A stretch of 64,000 bases of DNA from Oceanicaulis sp. (GCA_040112665.1 CP157796.1:2877501-2941500), one strand, 5' to 3'. Shown: positions 25,063 to 34,462, numbered from the stretch's first letter. The notes: a model not told the origin generated them from the sequence alone. Numbers and translations: made by a program.

Positions 25063-26661
25063 ATGCGAGACATCGCCGAAGGCGTCGAGATCAAGGGCGC
25101 GATGAAGCCGGGCTATGAGGAGATCCTCACCCCCGAAGCGCTGGACCTGATCGCCGACGTGCACCGGCGCTTCGACGCCGAGCGCCTGCGGCTCCTGAAA
25201 GAGCGCGAGGCGCGTCAGAAGCGCCTGGACGCCGGCGAGGAGACGCTGGACTTCCCCGCGGAGACCGCTGCGATCCGCGCCGGGAGCTGGACGGTCAAAC
25301 CCGCCCCGAAAGACCTCGCCGACCGGCGGGTGGAGATCACAGGCCCGGTCGACCGCAAGATGGTGATCAACGCGCTCAATTCCGGCGCGAAATGCTTCAT
25401 GGCCGATTTCGAGGACGCCTCCACCCCGTCTTGGACCAACATGATGGACGGCCAGATCAATCTGCGCGACGCGAACGCGCGCACGATCGACTTCACCGAC
25501 GAAACCTCCGGCAAGTCCTACGCGCTGAAAGACGATCCGGCGGTGCTGATCGCGCGGGCGCGCGGGCTTCATCTGGATGAAGCGCACGTCACCGTGGACG
25601 GCTCGCCGGTCTCCGGCGGGTTCTTCGATTTCATCCTGTATCTCTTCCATAACCACGCCAGCACGAAGAAGAACGGCTCGGGGCCGTACTACTATCTGCC
25701 CAAGCTCGAGACCCGGTTCGAAGCCCGGCTCTGGGCGCTGGTCATCGCCCATTGCGAGGAGAAGCTCGGGCTGGCGCGCGGCACGGCGCGGGTGACGATC
25801 CTGATCGAGACCCTGCCGGCCACATTCGAGCTCGACGAAATGCTCTACGAGCTGCGCGACAACATCACCGCGCTCAACGCCGGGCGCTGGGACTACATCT
25901 TCTCCTTCATCAAGCGCCAGAAGACCGACAGCTCCAAGGTGCTGCCCGACCGCAACCAGGTCACCATGACCGCGCCCTTCATGGCCGAATACGCCAAGCG
26001 GGTGATCGCAGTCTGTCACCGGCGCGGCGCGCACGCCATGGGCGGGATGAGCGCCTTCATCCCGGTCAAGGGCGACGAGGCTGAGAACGAGGCCGCGATC
26101 GAGAAGGTCAGCAAAGACAAGCGCCGGGAAGCCGAGATCGGCCATGACGGCGCCTGGGTGGCCCACCCCGCCCTGGTCCCGGTGGCGCTGGACGCCTTCG
26201 ACGCCGTGATGGAGGGCCCCAACCAGCTTCACAAGATCCCCGAGGTCTCCGAGGACCGGACCGCCTACCTCACGCCCAATGAAGGCTCGATCACCGAGGA
26301 GGGCTTGCGCGGCAACGCGGACGTCGCGATCCGCTATATCGCCAGCTGGCTTTCCGGCCGCGGCGCGGCGCCGATCCATAACCTCATGGAAGACGCCGCC
26401 ACCGCGGAAATCTCCCGCGCCCAGCTCTGGCAATGGCGCGTGCACGGCGCGAAGACCGAGGACGGCGAGGTGATCGACGCCTCGCGCGTGACGTCCGTCA
26501 TCGAAGAGGCCGGCGCGGCGATCAGGGACGAGATCGGCGAGACCGCCTGGGGCGAGGGCCGCTTCGAGGAGGCGAAGAACATCCTCGAAGAGCTGGCGCT
26601 GTCGGACCGCTTCGAGGAGTTCCTGACGCTTCCGGCCTACAGGCGCGTGGCTGAGGTTTAG
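25063..26661 (+). CDS. aceB: Malate synthase A
   Basis: A 532-residue enzyme that condenses glyoxylate with acetyl-CoA to malate, the second step of the glyoxylate shunt. Family marks are ADFEDASTPSWTN, the LIETLPATFELDEMLYELRD block, NAGRWDYIFSFIK, GGMSAFIPVK and the C-terminal NLMEDAATAEISRAQLWQW that carries the catalytic Asp. Length equals the A form; the long G-form insertion is absent. GAGGAG lies six to eleven bases before the ATG at 25063. It closes the aceA-rraA-aceB cluster. Confidence 0.97.
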   Translation: MRDIAEGVEIKGAMKPGYEEILTPEALDLIADVHRRFDAERLRLLKEREARQKRLDAGEETLDFPAETAAIRAGSWTVKPAPKDLADRRVEITGPVDRKMVINALNSGAKCFMADFEDASTPSWTNMMDGQINLRDANARTIDFTDETSGKSYALKDDPAVLIARARGLHLDEAHVTVDGSPVSGGFFDFILYLFHNHASTKKNGSGPYYYLPKLETRFEARLWALVIAHCEEKLGLARGTARVTILIETLPATFELDEMLYELRDNITALNAGRWDYIFSFIKRQKTDSSKVLPDRNQVTMTAPFMAEYAKRVIAVCHRRGAHAMGGMSAFIPVKGDEAENEAAIEKVSKDKRREAEIGHDGAWVAHPALVPVALDAFDAVMEGPNQLHKIPEVSEDRTAYLTPNEGSITEEGLRGNADVAIRYIASWLSGRGAAPIHNLMEDAATAEISRAQLWQWRVHGAKTEDGEVIDASRVTSVIEEAGAAIRDEIGETAWGEGRFEEAKNILEELALSDRFEEFLTLPAYRRVAEV

Positions 26662-26678
26662 GGGCCCACGCCCTTTTC

Positions 26679-26806
26679 ATCGCTTCCCGGGCGAGCGAAG
26701 CGAGACCCGGGACCTACCGAAACACTCAGCGAGAAATCTAGCCGCGACGGGCCGTTTTCCTGCTGAGTGCTGACCGTAGGTCCCGGCTTTCGCCGGGAAG
26801 CGAGGA
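26679..26806. repeat. Dispersed palindromic element, copy A
   Basis: Nested inverted repeat: CGCTTCCCGG (26681) pairs with CCGGGAAGCG (26793), CCGGGACCTAC (26707) with GTAGGTCCCGG (26776), and CACTCAGC (26723) with GCTGAGTG (26762). A related element lies at 34463-34585 with the same arms and different loops. No transposase or flanking gene damage. It fills most of the 172-base gap between aceB and the GST gene, and might act as a bidirectional stop signal. Confidence 0.8.
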
Positions 26807-26833
26807 GAGTGAGAGCATCAAGCGCCCCCGCCC

Positions 26834-27454
26834 TCAGTCCTCCGCCGTCACCTTGCGCATGGCCTTGTAGGCGTCGCGGTCGCGGATCTTCTCGAGCCAG
26901 GCTTTGACGGGGCTGTCCTTGTCGATCGCGCCGGCGCGATCTGCGTTCTCGAGCTGGAAGCCCATCATGATGTCCGCGGCGGTGAAGCTCGACCCGGCGA
27001 ACCAGTCATTGTCGGCGAGATGGGCCTCGACCGCGCCAAGCGCCTTCTTGCGCTCGCCGGCCATGTACTGGGCGAGAATGGAGTCCTCGAGCCCGGTCAT
27101 GGTCAGATAGGTGTTCATCAGGAAGGGCAGGAAGATCGCGCCTTCGGCCGCATGCATCCACTCCAGGAACACCGCGCGATTCTTCTGGCCCGGGTCGGGG
27201 TGCACGCGGTGCGCGGCATCGAACTGTTCGAGCAGGTACATCGCGATCGCCCCGCTCTCTGCGATCACGCGGTCGTCGTGCACCAGAAGCGGCGCCTTGC
27301 CCAGCGGATGCAGGCGAGCGAGCGAATCCGGGGCGAGCCGGGTCTGTCCGTCACGCTTGTGGCGCTCGAGCACGTATTCAATCTGCAGCTCTTCGAGCAG
27401 CCAGATGATGCGCTCGGAGCGCGACTGGCCGAGATGGTGAAGCGTAAGGGTCAT
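26834..27454 (-). CDS. Glutathione S-transferase family protein
   Basis: A 206-residue protein with an N-terminal thioredoxin-like domain (MTLTLHHLGQSRSERIIWLLEEL) containing the conserved LGKAPLLVHDD cis-proline stretch and ESGAIAMYL, and a C-terminal all-helical domain. It probably conjugates glutathione to electrophiles or acts as a peroxidase. The N-terminal SRSERIIW pattern is that of the bacterial GST group close to the eukaryotic zeta/theta-like types with Ser as the glutathione-activating residue. It is convergent with aceB and is followed upstream by a DUF3008 gene. Confidence 0.9.
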   Translation of the reverse strand: MTLTLHHLGQSRSERIIWLLEELQIEYVLERHKRDGQTRLAPDSLARLHPLGKAPLLVHDDRVIAESGAIAMYLLEQFDAAHRVHPDPGQKNRAVFLEWMHAAEGAIFLPFLMNTYLTMTGLEDSILAQYMAGERKKALGAVEAHLADNDWFAGSSFTAADIMMGFQLENADRAGAIDKDSPVKAWLEKIRDRDAYKAMRKVTAED

Positions 27455-27531
27455 GGCGGGCTCCGGAGCGGTGAAACGGTCCGGACCCTAACGCATGGCG
27501 CGCGCAAATGGCGAGGCGGCCTTGCCTCAGC

Positions 27532-27720
27532 CTAGCTGTCAGACTTGTGTTCGGGCTTGTCCTTGCGGGAGCTCTCGGCGAAATCCTCGAGCTGGCTTTC
27601 GCTCATGGACTCGTACATCTGCTTTGAGGCGCCCTGAAGGTCGGAGACTTTCGTCTCGCCGCGCTTGGCGGACAGAGCGGCGCCGGCGGCTTTCTGCTGG
27701 GCGGCGGATTTGGACGGCAT
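27532..27720 (-). CDS. DUF3008 family small protein
   Basis: A 62-residue protein starting MPSKSAAQQKAAGAALSAKR and ending in a charged tail with LEDFAESSRKDKPEHKSD. This is the pattern of the DUF3008 family found in many proteobacteria, usually made of charged helices with an AAQQKAAGAAL repeat. Function is unknown. It lies between two leftward genes, 77 bases from the GST start and 76 bases from the AbgT stop. Confidence 0.8.
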   Translation of the reverse strand: MPSKSAAQQKAAGAALSAKRGETKVSDLQGASKQMYESMSESQLEDFAESSRKDKPEHKSDS

Positions 27721-27796
27721 GGCGGGCCTCGTTCGCTGGGCTGATCATGGATCAACCGCGAAGTCGGCCCGCCGTTCCCGTCGCTTGCGCGCCGCT

Positions 27797-29461
27797 TTAC
27801 TGGCCGCCCATGGCCTGGGGCAGCTCGTAGCCGACCTGCGCGCCCAGACCCAGCGGCAGATCCAGATAGACCCACGCGATGGTCATCACGATGCCCGTGA
27901 TCATCAGCCAGATCGAATACGGGATCATCGCCGCGGTCAGGCTGCCCAGGCCGAATTCGGGCACCCAGCGCTTGGCGAAGACCAGGACCAGCGGGAAATA
28001 CACCATCAGCGGGGTGATGATGTTGGTCGCGCTGTCGCCGACCCGGTAGGCCGCAGTGGCCATTTCCGGGCTGACGCCGAGCAGCATCAGCATCGGCACC
28101 AGGACCGGCGCCATCAGCGCCCATTTCGCGCTGGCCGAGCCCACGAACAGGTTCAGAAGACCGGCGAACAGCACGATCAGCCCCAGCACGATCGGCAGCG
28201 GCAGGCCCGAGCTTTCGATCGCGCTCGCCCCGTTCACCGCCGAGATGAGGCCCAGATTGGAGACGTTGAACAGCTCGACGAAATAGGCCGCGAAGAAGGC
28301 CAGCACGAGATAGTAGCCCATGTCCTTCATCGCGCCGGCCATCATGTCGACGATGTCGCGATGGTTCCTGATCGTCCCGGCGGCCTGCCCGTAGGCGACG
28401 CCGGCGAAGATGAACAGGATCATGAAGGCCGCGACCAGCGACTGGAAGAACGGCACCAGCGCCACAGCCACGCCGGAGTCGGCGAGCGCGGACTCGTCCA
28501 GAAGCGGCACGTCTCCGCCGTACATCGAGAGGTTTCCGAGCGTGACGAGCGAGACGAGGTCGACCGTCAGCACCGCCCAGACCAGCACGACCGCTAGCGA
28601 GGCGAGCCCGGCGAGCGCGAGGCCCTTCTTCTGACCGGCGGTGAGCGGGGCGCTGGGGTCCTCGTCGTCTTCGGTGCCCTTGCCGCCGGCGACCGCGCCG
28701 CCGGTCCATTTGCCCAGGCGCGGCTCGATGATCCTGTCGGTGACGAACCAGATCACCGGCAGGAAGATGAAGGTCATGGCGGCGATGAAGAACCAGTTGC
28801 CTGCAATGTTCATCGTCCAGTTCGGATCGACTGCGATCACCGCTTCCTCGGTGATGCCGAACAGAAGCGCGTCGAGCTGGCCGGGCAGAAGGTTCGCGCT
28901 GAACCCGCCCGACACGCCGGCGAACGCCGCGGTGATCCCGGCGATCGGGTGACGGCCGGCCGCGGCGAAGATCACGCCTGCAAGCGGAATCAGCACCACA
29001 TAGGCCGCGTCGGCGGCGAGGTTGCCCAGCATGGCGGTCAGAGCGACCGCCGGGGTCAGCAGAAAGCGCGGGGCGTCGGAGACCGCAGCACGCATCGCCG
29101 TGCCGAACAGGCCCGCGCGTTCGGCCACGCCAGCGCCCAGCATCACCACCAGCACGTAGCCCAGCGGATGGAAGCCGGTGAAGATTTCCGGCATCTCGAC
29201 CAGCAGATGACGCAGGTTCTCAGGCGAAAGCGCGCTCGCCGCCGAGACGATGTCAGGGCTGCCGTCCGCAGCCAGCCGGGTCGGATGCTCGACCGAGATG
29301 CCCATGAACGCGGCGACCGTGGAGACGATCGCCATCAGGATGATCAGATAGAAGAAGATGAAGGCGGGGTCGGGCAGCTTGTTGCCCGCGCGCTCGACCA
29401 GCCCCAGAAACCCCTTCTGGTGCTCGACCGTCGCGCCGCCCTGTGCGTTGTTCTCAGCCAT
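27797..29461 (-). CDS. AbgT family transporter
   Basis: A 554-residue membrane protein with roughly 12 helices of the AbgT family (p-aminobenzoyl-glutamate importers; relatives act as sulfonamide exporters). The opening FLGLVERAGNKLPDPAFIFF and the AGVSGGFSANLLPGQLDALL, GSASAKWALMAPVLVPML and AYRVGDSATNIITPLM segments match the family's signature regions. It is divergent from the DNA ligase gene. It could move a folate breakdown product or a related anion; the family does not fix the direction. Confidence 0.9.
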   Translation of the reverse strand: MAENNAQGGATVEHQKGFLGLVERAGNKLPDPAFIFFYLIILMAIVSTVAAFMGISVEHPTRLAADGSPDIVSAASALSPENLRHLLVEMPEIFTGFHPLGYVLVVMLGAGVAERAGLFGTAMRAAVSDAPRFLLTPAVALTAMLGNLAADAAYVVLIPLAGVIFAAAGRHPIAGITAAFAGVSGGFSANLLPGQLDALLFGITEEAVIAVDPNWTMNIAGNWFFIAAMTFIFLPVIWFVTDRIIEPRLGKWTGGAVAGGKGTEDDEDPSAPLTAGQKKGLALAGLASLAVVLVWAVLTVDLVSLVTLGNLSMYGGDVPLLDESALADSGVAVALVPFFQSLVAAFMILFIFAGVAYGQAAGTIRNHRDIVDMMAGAMKDMGYYLVLAFFAAYFVELFNVSNLGLISAVNGASAIESSGLPLPIVLGLIVLFAGLLNLFVGSASAKWALMAPVLVPMLMLLGVSPEMATAAYRVGDSATNIITPLMVYFPLVLVFAKRWVPEFGLGSLTAAMIPYSIWLMITGIVMTIAWVYLDLPLGLGAQVGYELPQAMGGQ

Positions 29462-29605
29462 GTTTTCCCCTCAAGAAGGTCCGCGCGTCGCAGATCGCTC
29501 CCGCGCGCGTTGTTTTTCCTGACGATAGGCTTACCGCGCCGCGCGCGCGGGGAAAACCCGCAAGGCGCCGGGGACATTCCGCACACCGCGGCTATATGAG
29601 GGCTC

Positions 29606-31228
29606 ATGGAACGCTTCGCCCGCCTGCTTGACGCTTTGTCGACCACGCCCCAGCGCAACGCCAAGCTCGCGCTGCTGGTGGAGTATTTCGCCGAGCGGCC
29701 CGATCCCGAGCGCGGGCTGGCGCTGGCCGCGATCACAGGCTCGCTGAAGTTCACCGGCGCGAAGGCCGGCGCGATCCGGGCCATCGCGGCCGAGCGCGTC
29801 GATCCGGTCCTGTTCGAGCTGAGCTATGACTATGTCGGCGATCTGGCGGAGACCACCGCGCTGATCTGGCCGGCGAGGCACGGCGCGAACCGCACGCCGG
29901 ACCTGTCCGAAGTCGTCGAAACGCTGTCTGACGCCACGCGCGCCGAAGCGCCGAAACTCATCGAAGCCTGGCTCGACGCGCTGGACGCGGACGGGCGCTG
30001 GGCGCTTTTAAAGCTCGTCACCGGCGGGTTGCGCGTGGGGGTGTCGGCGAGGCTGGCGAAAACAGCGCTCGCGAGATTCGGCGATGTCGAGCTGACCGAG
30101 ATCGAGGAGCTCTGGCACGGCCTCACCCCGCCCTATGAAGACCTGTTCGCCTGGCTGGAGGGAAAAACCGACAAGCCCGAAAGCGCGGCGAAGTCGCCCT
30201 TCCGCCCGGTCATGCTCGCCAACCCGGTCGAGGACGCCGACCTCGCAAAGCTCGATCCGGAAGACTACGCGGCGGAGTGGAAATGGGACGGCATCCGCGT
30301 GCAGGCGGTCAGCGAAGACGGGGTTCGCCGGCTCTATACGCGCACCGGCGACGACATCTCCCACACCTTCCCCGACGTGCTCGCCGCGCTGACCTTCGAG
30401 GGCGCGATCGACGGCGAGCTTCTGATCCGCGCACCTGATGGGGGCGTGGCCCCCTTCTCAGAGCTGCAGCAGCGGCTCAACCGCAAGACCGTGTCGAAGA
30501 AGATGATGGTCGACCGGCCCGCCTTCATCCGCGCCTACGATCTTCTGGTCGAGGGCGAGACCGATCTGCGCCGCAAGCCGTTCCGCGAACGCCGGGAGCG
30601 GCTGGAAGCCTTCATCGCGAACGCGCCTGATCGGCTGGACGTCTCAGAACTGGTCCGCATCGAGAGCTGGCCCGCCCTCGAAGCGCTCCGCTCCGATCCG
30701 CCCCACGCGCACGCCGAGGGCGTGATGCTCAAGCGCTGGGACAGCGAATACGTCCCAGGCCGGCCCAAGGGTCCCTGGTTCAAGTGGAAGCGCGATCCGT
30801 TCCTCATCGATGCGGTGCTGATGTACGCCCAGCGCGGGCACGGCAAGCGGTCGAGCTTTTATTCGGACTACACCTTCGGGGTCTGGCGCACTGGCGAAGC
30901 CGGCGAGGAACTCGTGCCGGTGGGCAAAGCCTATTTCGGCTTCACCGACGAGGAGCTCAAACAGCTCGACAAGTTCGTCCGCGACAACACGATCGAGCGC
31001 TTCGGCCCGGTCAGAAGCGTCCGCGCCGCACCCGATTTCGGCCTGGTTCTGGAGATCGCCTTCGAGGGCCTGCAGCGCTCGCCGCGTCACAAGTCCGGCG
31101 TCGCCATGCGCTTTCCGCGCATCCACCGCATACGCTGGGACAAGCCGGCCGGCGAAGCCGACCGGATCGAGGCGTTGCAGACCCTGCTCGAAACGAGATT
31201 CGACGCCGCCGCAGGTCATGGTAAATAG
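29606..31228 (+). CDS. ATP-dependent DNA ligase
   Basis: A 540-residue ligase. An N-terminal DNA-binding domain covers about residues 1-200; the adenylation domain begins with motif I, WKWDGIRV, where Lys226 is the AMP acceptor. Later motifs include the RRLYTRTGDDIS, IDGELLI, EGVMLK and WFKWKRDP segments, and an OB-fold makes the C-terminus. Proteins of this length and plan occur with a Lhr-type helicase and a metallo-phosphatase/exonuclease in many alphaproteobacteria; those partners are not next to it here. The NAD-dependent LigA would be the replicative ligase, so this one probably serves repair. Confidence 0.95.
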   Translation: MERFARLLDALSTTPQRNAKLALLVEYFAERPDPERGLALAAITGSLKFTGAKAGAIRAIAAERVDPVLFELSYDYVGDLAETTALIWPARHGANRTPDLSEVVETLSDATRAEAPKLIEAWLDALDADGRWALLKLVTGGLRVGVSARLAKTALARFGDVELTEIEELWHGLTPPYEDLFAWLEGKTDKPESAAKSPFRPVMLANPVEDADLAKLDPEDYAAEWKWDGIRVQAVSEDGVRRLYTRTGDDISHTFPDVLAALTFEGAIDGELLIRAPDGGVAPFSELQQRLNRKTVSKKMMVDRPAFIRAYDLLVEGETDLRRKPFRERRERLEAFIANAPDRLDVSELVRIESWPALEALRSDPPHAHAEGVMLKRWDSEYVPGRPKGPWFKWKRDPFLIDAVLMYAQRGHGKRSSFYSDYTFGVWRTGEAGEELVPVGKAYFGFTDEELKQLDKFVRDNTIERFGPVRSVRAAPDFGLVLEIAFEGLQRSPRHKSGVAMRFPRIHRIRWDKPAGEADRIEALQTLLETRFDAAAGHGK

Positions 31229-31262
31229 CGCCAATTCGAACTAGCGCACCGAAGGGGCACTC

Positions 31263-32117
31263 ATGACCGACGTCTTCCTCGCGGCCGCCGCCGCGCCCGC
31301 TTTCAGCGTCGAGACCATCACCGGCTATCTCATGACCGTGGGCGTCGCCGCACTGATCAACGTGGCCATGGCCGCGGTGATCCTGGTCGTGGGCTTCATG
31401 ATCGCCGGCGCGGCCGGCCGCTGGGTGAGAAAGCTCGCCGAGAAAAACCCGCGCATGGACAAGACGCTGTGCAGCTTCTTCTCCTCGATCGTGCGCTGGG
31501 GGATCATCGCGGTGGTGATCATCGCCGTGCTGACCCGCTTCGGCGTGGAGACCACCAGCCTCGTCGCCGCACTCGGCGCGCTCACCCTGGCGATCGGCCT
31601 GGCGCTTCAGGGCACGCTGGGCAATGTCGCGGCCGGCGTGATGATCGTGTTCTTCCGCCCCTACTCGATCGGCCAGTATGTCGACATCGCAGGCGTGGCG
31701 GGCACGGTGAAGGACATCACCCTGTTCTACACCGAGCTGAACACCCCCGATAACGTGCAGATCATCATCCCCAACGGCCAGGCCTGGGACAATGTGATCA
31801 CCAACTACTCCGCCTATCCGGTCCGACGCTGCGACTTCGTGTTCTCGGCGAGCTATGACGACGACATCGAGAAGGTGCAGAAGGTTCTGCGCGAGCTCTT
31901 CGAGGCCGACGAGCGCGTGCACAAGGACCCGGCGGTCTTCGTCGAGGTGAAGGCGCACAACGCCTCCTCGGTCGACTATGTGATCCGGGCCTGGTGTGCG
32001 GCCTCGGACTACTGGGCGCTGCATTTCGACATGAACAAGAAGGTGAAGATCGCCTTCGACGCCAACGGCATCGAGATCCCCTACCCCCACCAGGTCGAAA
32101 TCCAGAAGAAGGCCTGA
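31263..32117 (+). CDS. Small-conductance mechanosensitive channel (MscS family)
   Basis: A 284-residue inner-membrane channel with the MscS plan: three membrane helices (about residues 20-45, 72-95, 98-125), a pore-lining third helix rich in Gly/Ala (TLAIGLALQGTLGNVAAGV), the beta domain with IGQYVDIAGVAGTVKDITLF, and an alpha/beta cytoplasmic vestibule. It opens under membrane tension to release solutes on hypo-osmotic shock. The ATG is 35 bases after the ligase stop. A strong terminator follows. Confidence 0.95.
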   Translation: MTDVFLAAAAAPAFSVETITGYLMTVGVAALINVAMAAVILVVGFMIAGAAGRWVRKLAEKNPRMDKTLCSFFSSIVRWGIIAVVIIAVLTRFGVETTSLVAALGALTLAIGLALQGTLGNVAAGVMIVFFRPYSIGQYVDIAGVAGTVKDITLFYTELNTPDNVQIIIPNGQAWDNVITNYSAYPVRRCDFVFSASYDDDIEKVQKVLRELFEADERVHKDPAVFVEVKAHNASSVDYVIRAWCAASDYWALHFDMNKKVKIAFDANGIEIPYPHQVEIQKKA

Positions 32118-32163
32118 GGCGGGCAGGAAGCGAAACCGGCTGCTCTCGCGTTGACCGGTTCAC

Positions 32164-32188
32164 GGGCGGGCCGCGCGCCCGCCCTTTT
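32164..32188 (+). terminator. Rho-independent terminator after the MscS gene
   Basis: GGGCGGG pairs with CCCGCCC around CCGCGCG, followed by TTTT. Confidence 0.85.
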
Positions 32189-32219
32189 CGCGCCGCAATC
32201 GGAAGGAAGGCTCACCGCC

Positions 32220-32528
32220 ATGACCGAGACGAGCGAAAAACCCAGCCGCAAGACCCTGATGGGACGCCTGGCCGCCATCCGCCCGGCCGACCTGGTCATC
32301 CTGTTCTTCCTGTGCGTTCTGGTGGGCGTGATCCTCGCCTTCTTCAACGTCGACCCCGCCGATCTGTGGATCGACTTCTTCGCCACGGTCGGCGAGGCGT
32401 GGAACAGCTTCTTCGGCGGGCTGGGCGAGCTTCTGGGCAACGCGCTGAAATACTTCTTCCTGGGCGCGGTGATCATCCTGCCGATCTGGGCGGTCTGGCA
32501 CGTGCTGCGCGCGGTGCTGAAGCGCTAG
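32220..32528 (+). CDS. Small membrane protein, DUF6460-like
   Basis: A 102-residue protein with a polar N-terminus and two membrane helices (about residues 24-42, LVILFFLCVLVGVILAFF, and 78-98). The shape and the WIDFFATVGEAWNSFFGGLGE middle recall the DUF6460 family of alphaproteobacteria; the match is by eye. The start at 32220 follows GGAAGGAAGG; the longer frame from 32151 runs through the terminator stem and is rejected. It lies between the MscS gene and an unknown gene, and its function is not known. Confidence 0.65.
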   Translation: MTETSEKPSRKTLMGRLAAIRPADLVILFFLCVLVGVILAFFNVDPADLWIDFFATVGEAWNSFFGGLGELLGNALKYFFLGAVIILPIWAVWHVLRAVLKR

Positions 32529-32632
32529 GCGCGGGCGCCAGGGTTCACGCTCCGTCAACCAAGACAAGCGGTTCTGCGCGCATTCAGCGCTGTCCTGTGC
32601 GAGCCTCGACCCTCGTTTCAGGGGGCCGCGCC

Positions 32633-33433
32633 ATGACGGGGCGTTTCGACATCGACACCGACGACGGACCGTCGCGCTGCTGGCGCGACCGGCCGATCGT
32701 GGTGTGCGACCCCTCCCGCTTCAATCGCCGGCTCACCGTGGACATTCTGCGCCATGCGGGCGCCTCCAAGGTCACCCCGGCCGACACCCCCGCTACCGCG
32801 CGCTGGTTTCTCGGCCAGTCCCGCGATCCGCTGCTGGTCGCGGGCTGGAACGCAGAGGCCGGCCTGGGCGAAGGCCCCGATCTCATCCGCGCGCTTCGCC
32901 TGTCGGACCGAAACCGCCGCGCCCCGGCGGTGATCGTCACAGGCCGCAGCGGGCTGTTCGACATCGAACGGGTGCGTGACAGCGGCGCGGACGCGCTGGC
33001 TTTGCGCCCGGTCGCGCCGAAGACCCTGGCCGAACGCCTCGCAGAAATCGCCGCCCGCCCTCGCCGCTTCGTCGAGACCGCGCGCTTTTCAGGCCCCGAC
33101 CGGCGCGCGGATCGTCCGATGCGCGGAGATTTCAAACGCGGCGCGGACGTCGCGGCCGGCCTCGTCGCGCCGGTCGAGGCCGCGCGCAACGAGGCGCGCT
33201 CGATCGTGTTCGAAAGCCTGCGCCGTCGCGATCCCATGGCCGCCCGCGTCGGCCGCTCGCTCGAGCGCTATCTCGGCGCCGTGACGACGCTCGACGACAG
33301 GGCCTCCGAGATCGTCGATCTTCACCGCGCCACCCTCGCCAAGCTCTCCGACGCGCGCGGCGCGGACACCGCGCACAAGCTCGACGTGATCGCCGGGCTC
33401 GAACGCATCGTAGAGCGCCGCGCCGCCGCCTGA
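32633..33433 (+). CDS. Pseudo-receiver domain protein of unknown function
   Basis: A 266-residue protein. Residues about 20-140 follow the alternating beta/alpha pattern of a CheY-like receiver (PIVVCDPSRFNRRL, DILRHAGASKV), but the phospho-acceptor position appears lost: the beta-3 segment reads LLVAGWNAEAG where a receiver has an Asp, and the conserved Lys of beta-5 seems replaced by Arg in ALALRPVAPKTL. The C-terminal 110 residues are helical and charged. So it is probably a phosphorylation-independent receiver-like protein, perhaps a scaffold. No kinase is nearby. Confidence 0.6.
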   Translation: MTGRFDIDTDDGPSRCWRDRPIVVCDPSRFNRRLTVDILRHAGASKVTPADTPATARWFLGQSRDPLLVAGWNAEAGLGEGPDLIRALRLSDRNRRAPAVIVTGRSGLFDIERVRDSGADALALRPVAPKTLAERLAEIAARPRRFVETARFSGPDRRADRPMRGDFKRGADVAAGLVAPVEAARNEARSIVFESLRRRDPMAARVGRSLERYLGAVTTLDDRASEIVDLHRATLAKLSDARGADTAHKLDVIAGLERIVERRAAA

Positions 33434-33471
33434 CCTAGGCGCCGCGCGCTCGCCCGCGTACAACCGGCTCC

Positions 33472-33993
33472 ATGAGCGACGATCTTCAATCCCGGCTCGA
33501 CCAGCTCGCCCCGCTGCTGGTCGCCGGAAGCCCCCATGCGGTCGATCTCGGCTTTCAGCTCGCGCGCATCGCGCCGGGCGAAGCGGCCCTGCGCGCGCCC
33601 TATCGCGAGGACCTCGTGGGCGATCCCGAGACCGGCGTGATGCATGGCGGGGTGGTCACCGCCCTGCTCGACCACGCCTGCGGCACCGCCGCCTTCGCCG
33701 GGCTGGGCGGAGACAAGGCCACCGCCACGCTCGACCTGCGGCTGGACTACATGCGGCCCGCCACGCCGGGCCGGGAGATCGTCGCCGAAGCCCGCACCAC
33801 CAAGGTCGCAGGGCTTTTCGCCTTCGTCGATGCGGTCGCCCATAACGGCGATCGGGACGATCCCATCGCCACCGCGCGCGCGGCCTTCATGGTGACGCGC
33901 GCCAGCCAGGAAGCCGCCGAACGCGCCCGGGCCGACATCGAACGCGGCGTCACGCCGATCTCGAAACTGCCCGGCGAAGGAGGCGCGGCGTGA
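33472..33993 (+). CDS. PaaI-family thioesterase (first of a pair)
   Basis: A 173-residue hot-dog-fold acyl-CoA thioesterase. The family centre is GVMHGGVVTALLDHACGTA, with the His-Gly-Gly before the helix and the Asp in it, and ATLDLRLDYMRPATPG after. It would hydrolyse short or aromatic acyl-CoA esters. Its stop overlaps the next thioesterase's GTG start (GTGA), so the two are made together and may form a mixed oligomer. Confidence 0.9.
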   Translation: MSDDLQSRLDQLAPLLVAGSPHAVDLGFQLARIAPGEAALRAPYREDLVGDPETGVMHGGVVTALLDHACGTAAFAGLGGDKATATLDLRLDYMRPATPGREIVAEARTTKVAGLFAFVDAVAHNGDRDDPIATARAAFMVTRASQEAAERARADIERGVTPISKLPGEGGAA

Positions 33994-34391
33994 GCGACCG
34001 TCTGAGCCTTCTTCTCTCGAGCCCCTATGTGAAGCGCTTCGGCGTGATCTTCGATACGCATGGCGACGAGCTGACCGGCGTGCTGCCCTACAAGGACACG
34101 CTGGTCGGCAATCCGCTGATCCCGGCGCTCCACGGCGGCGCGATCGGCGCCTTCATGGAGATCACGGCGTCCGCCGGCCTGCTCGCCGCCGGCGATCTCG
34201 CCGCCCCACCCAAGCCCATCGACGTGGCGGTCGATTATCTGCGCCCCGGCCGGCCTGAAAACGTCTACGCCCGCGCCTCGATCACCCGGCAGGGCTCGCG
34301 CGTGGCGAATGTGCGCGTCGAAGCCTGGCAGGAGCGCCGCTCCGCCCCCATCGCCACCCTGCACGGCCACTTCCTGATCAAGCCGGCCTAG
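33990..34391 (+). CDS. PaaI-family thioesterase (second of a pair)
   Basis: A 133-residue hot-dog protein that shares the plan of the gene before it (ALHGGAIGAFMEI, PIDVAVDYLRPGRPE) but lacks the usual Asp of the central helix, having Glu (FMEITA) instead. The start is GTG, overlapping the upstream TGA. Tandem hot-dog genes are common, and here one may be catalytic and the other structural; this is inference. A GC-rich gap of about 800 bases with repeats follows. Confidence 0.87.
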   Translation: MSDRLSLLLSSPYVKRFGVIFDTHGDELTGVLPYKDTLVGNPLIPALHGGAIGAFMEITASAGLLAAGDLAAPPKPIDVAVDYLRPGRPENVYARASITRQGSRVANVRVEAWQERRSAPIATLHGHFLIKPA

Positions 34392-34462
34392 CGGCGGGGG
34401 TGAAGCCAGATTTCAATTCTGCGGGAATGACGATGGGGGGCTGCTTTTAGAAAATCTCACCC

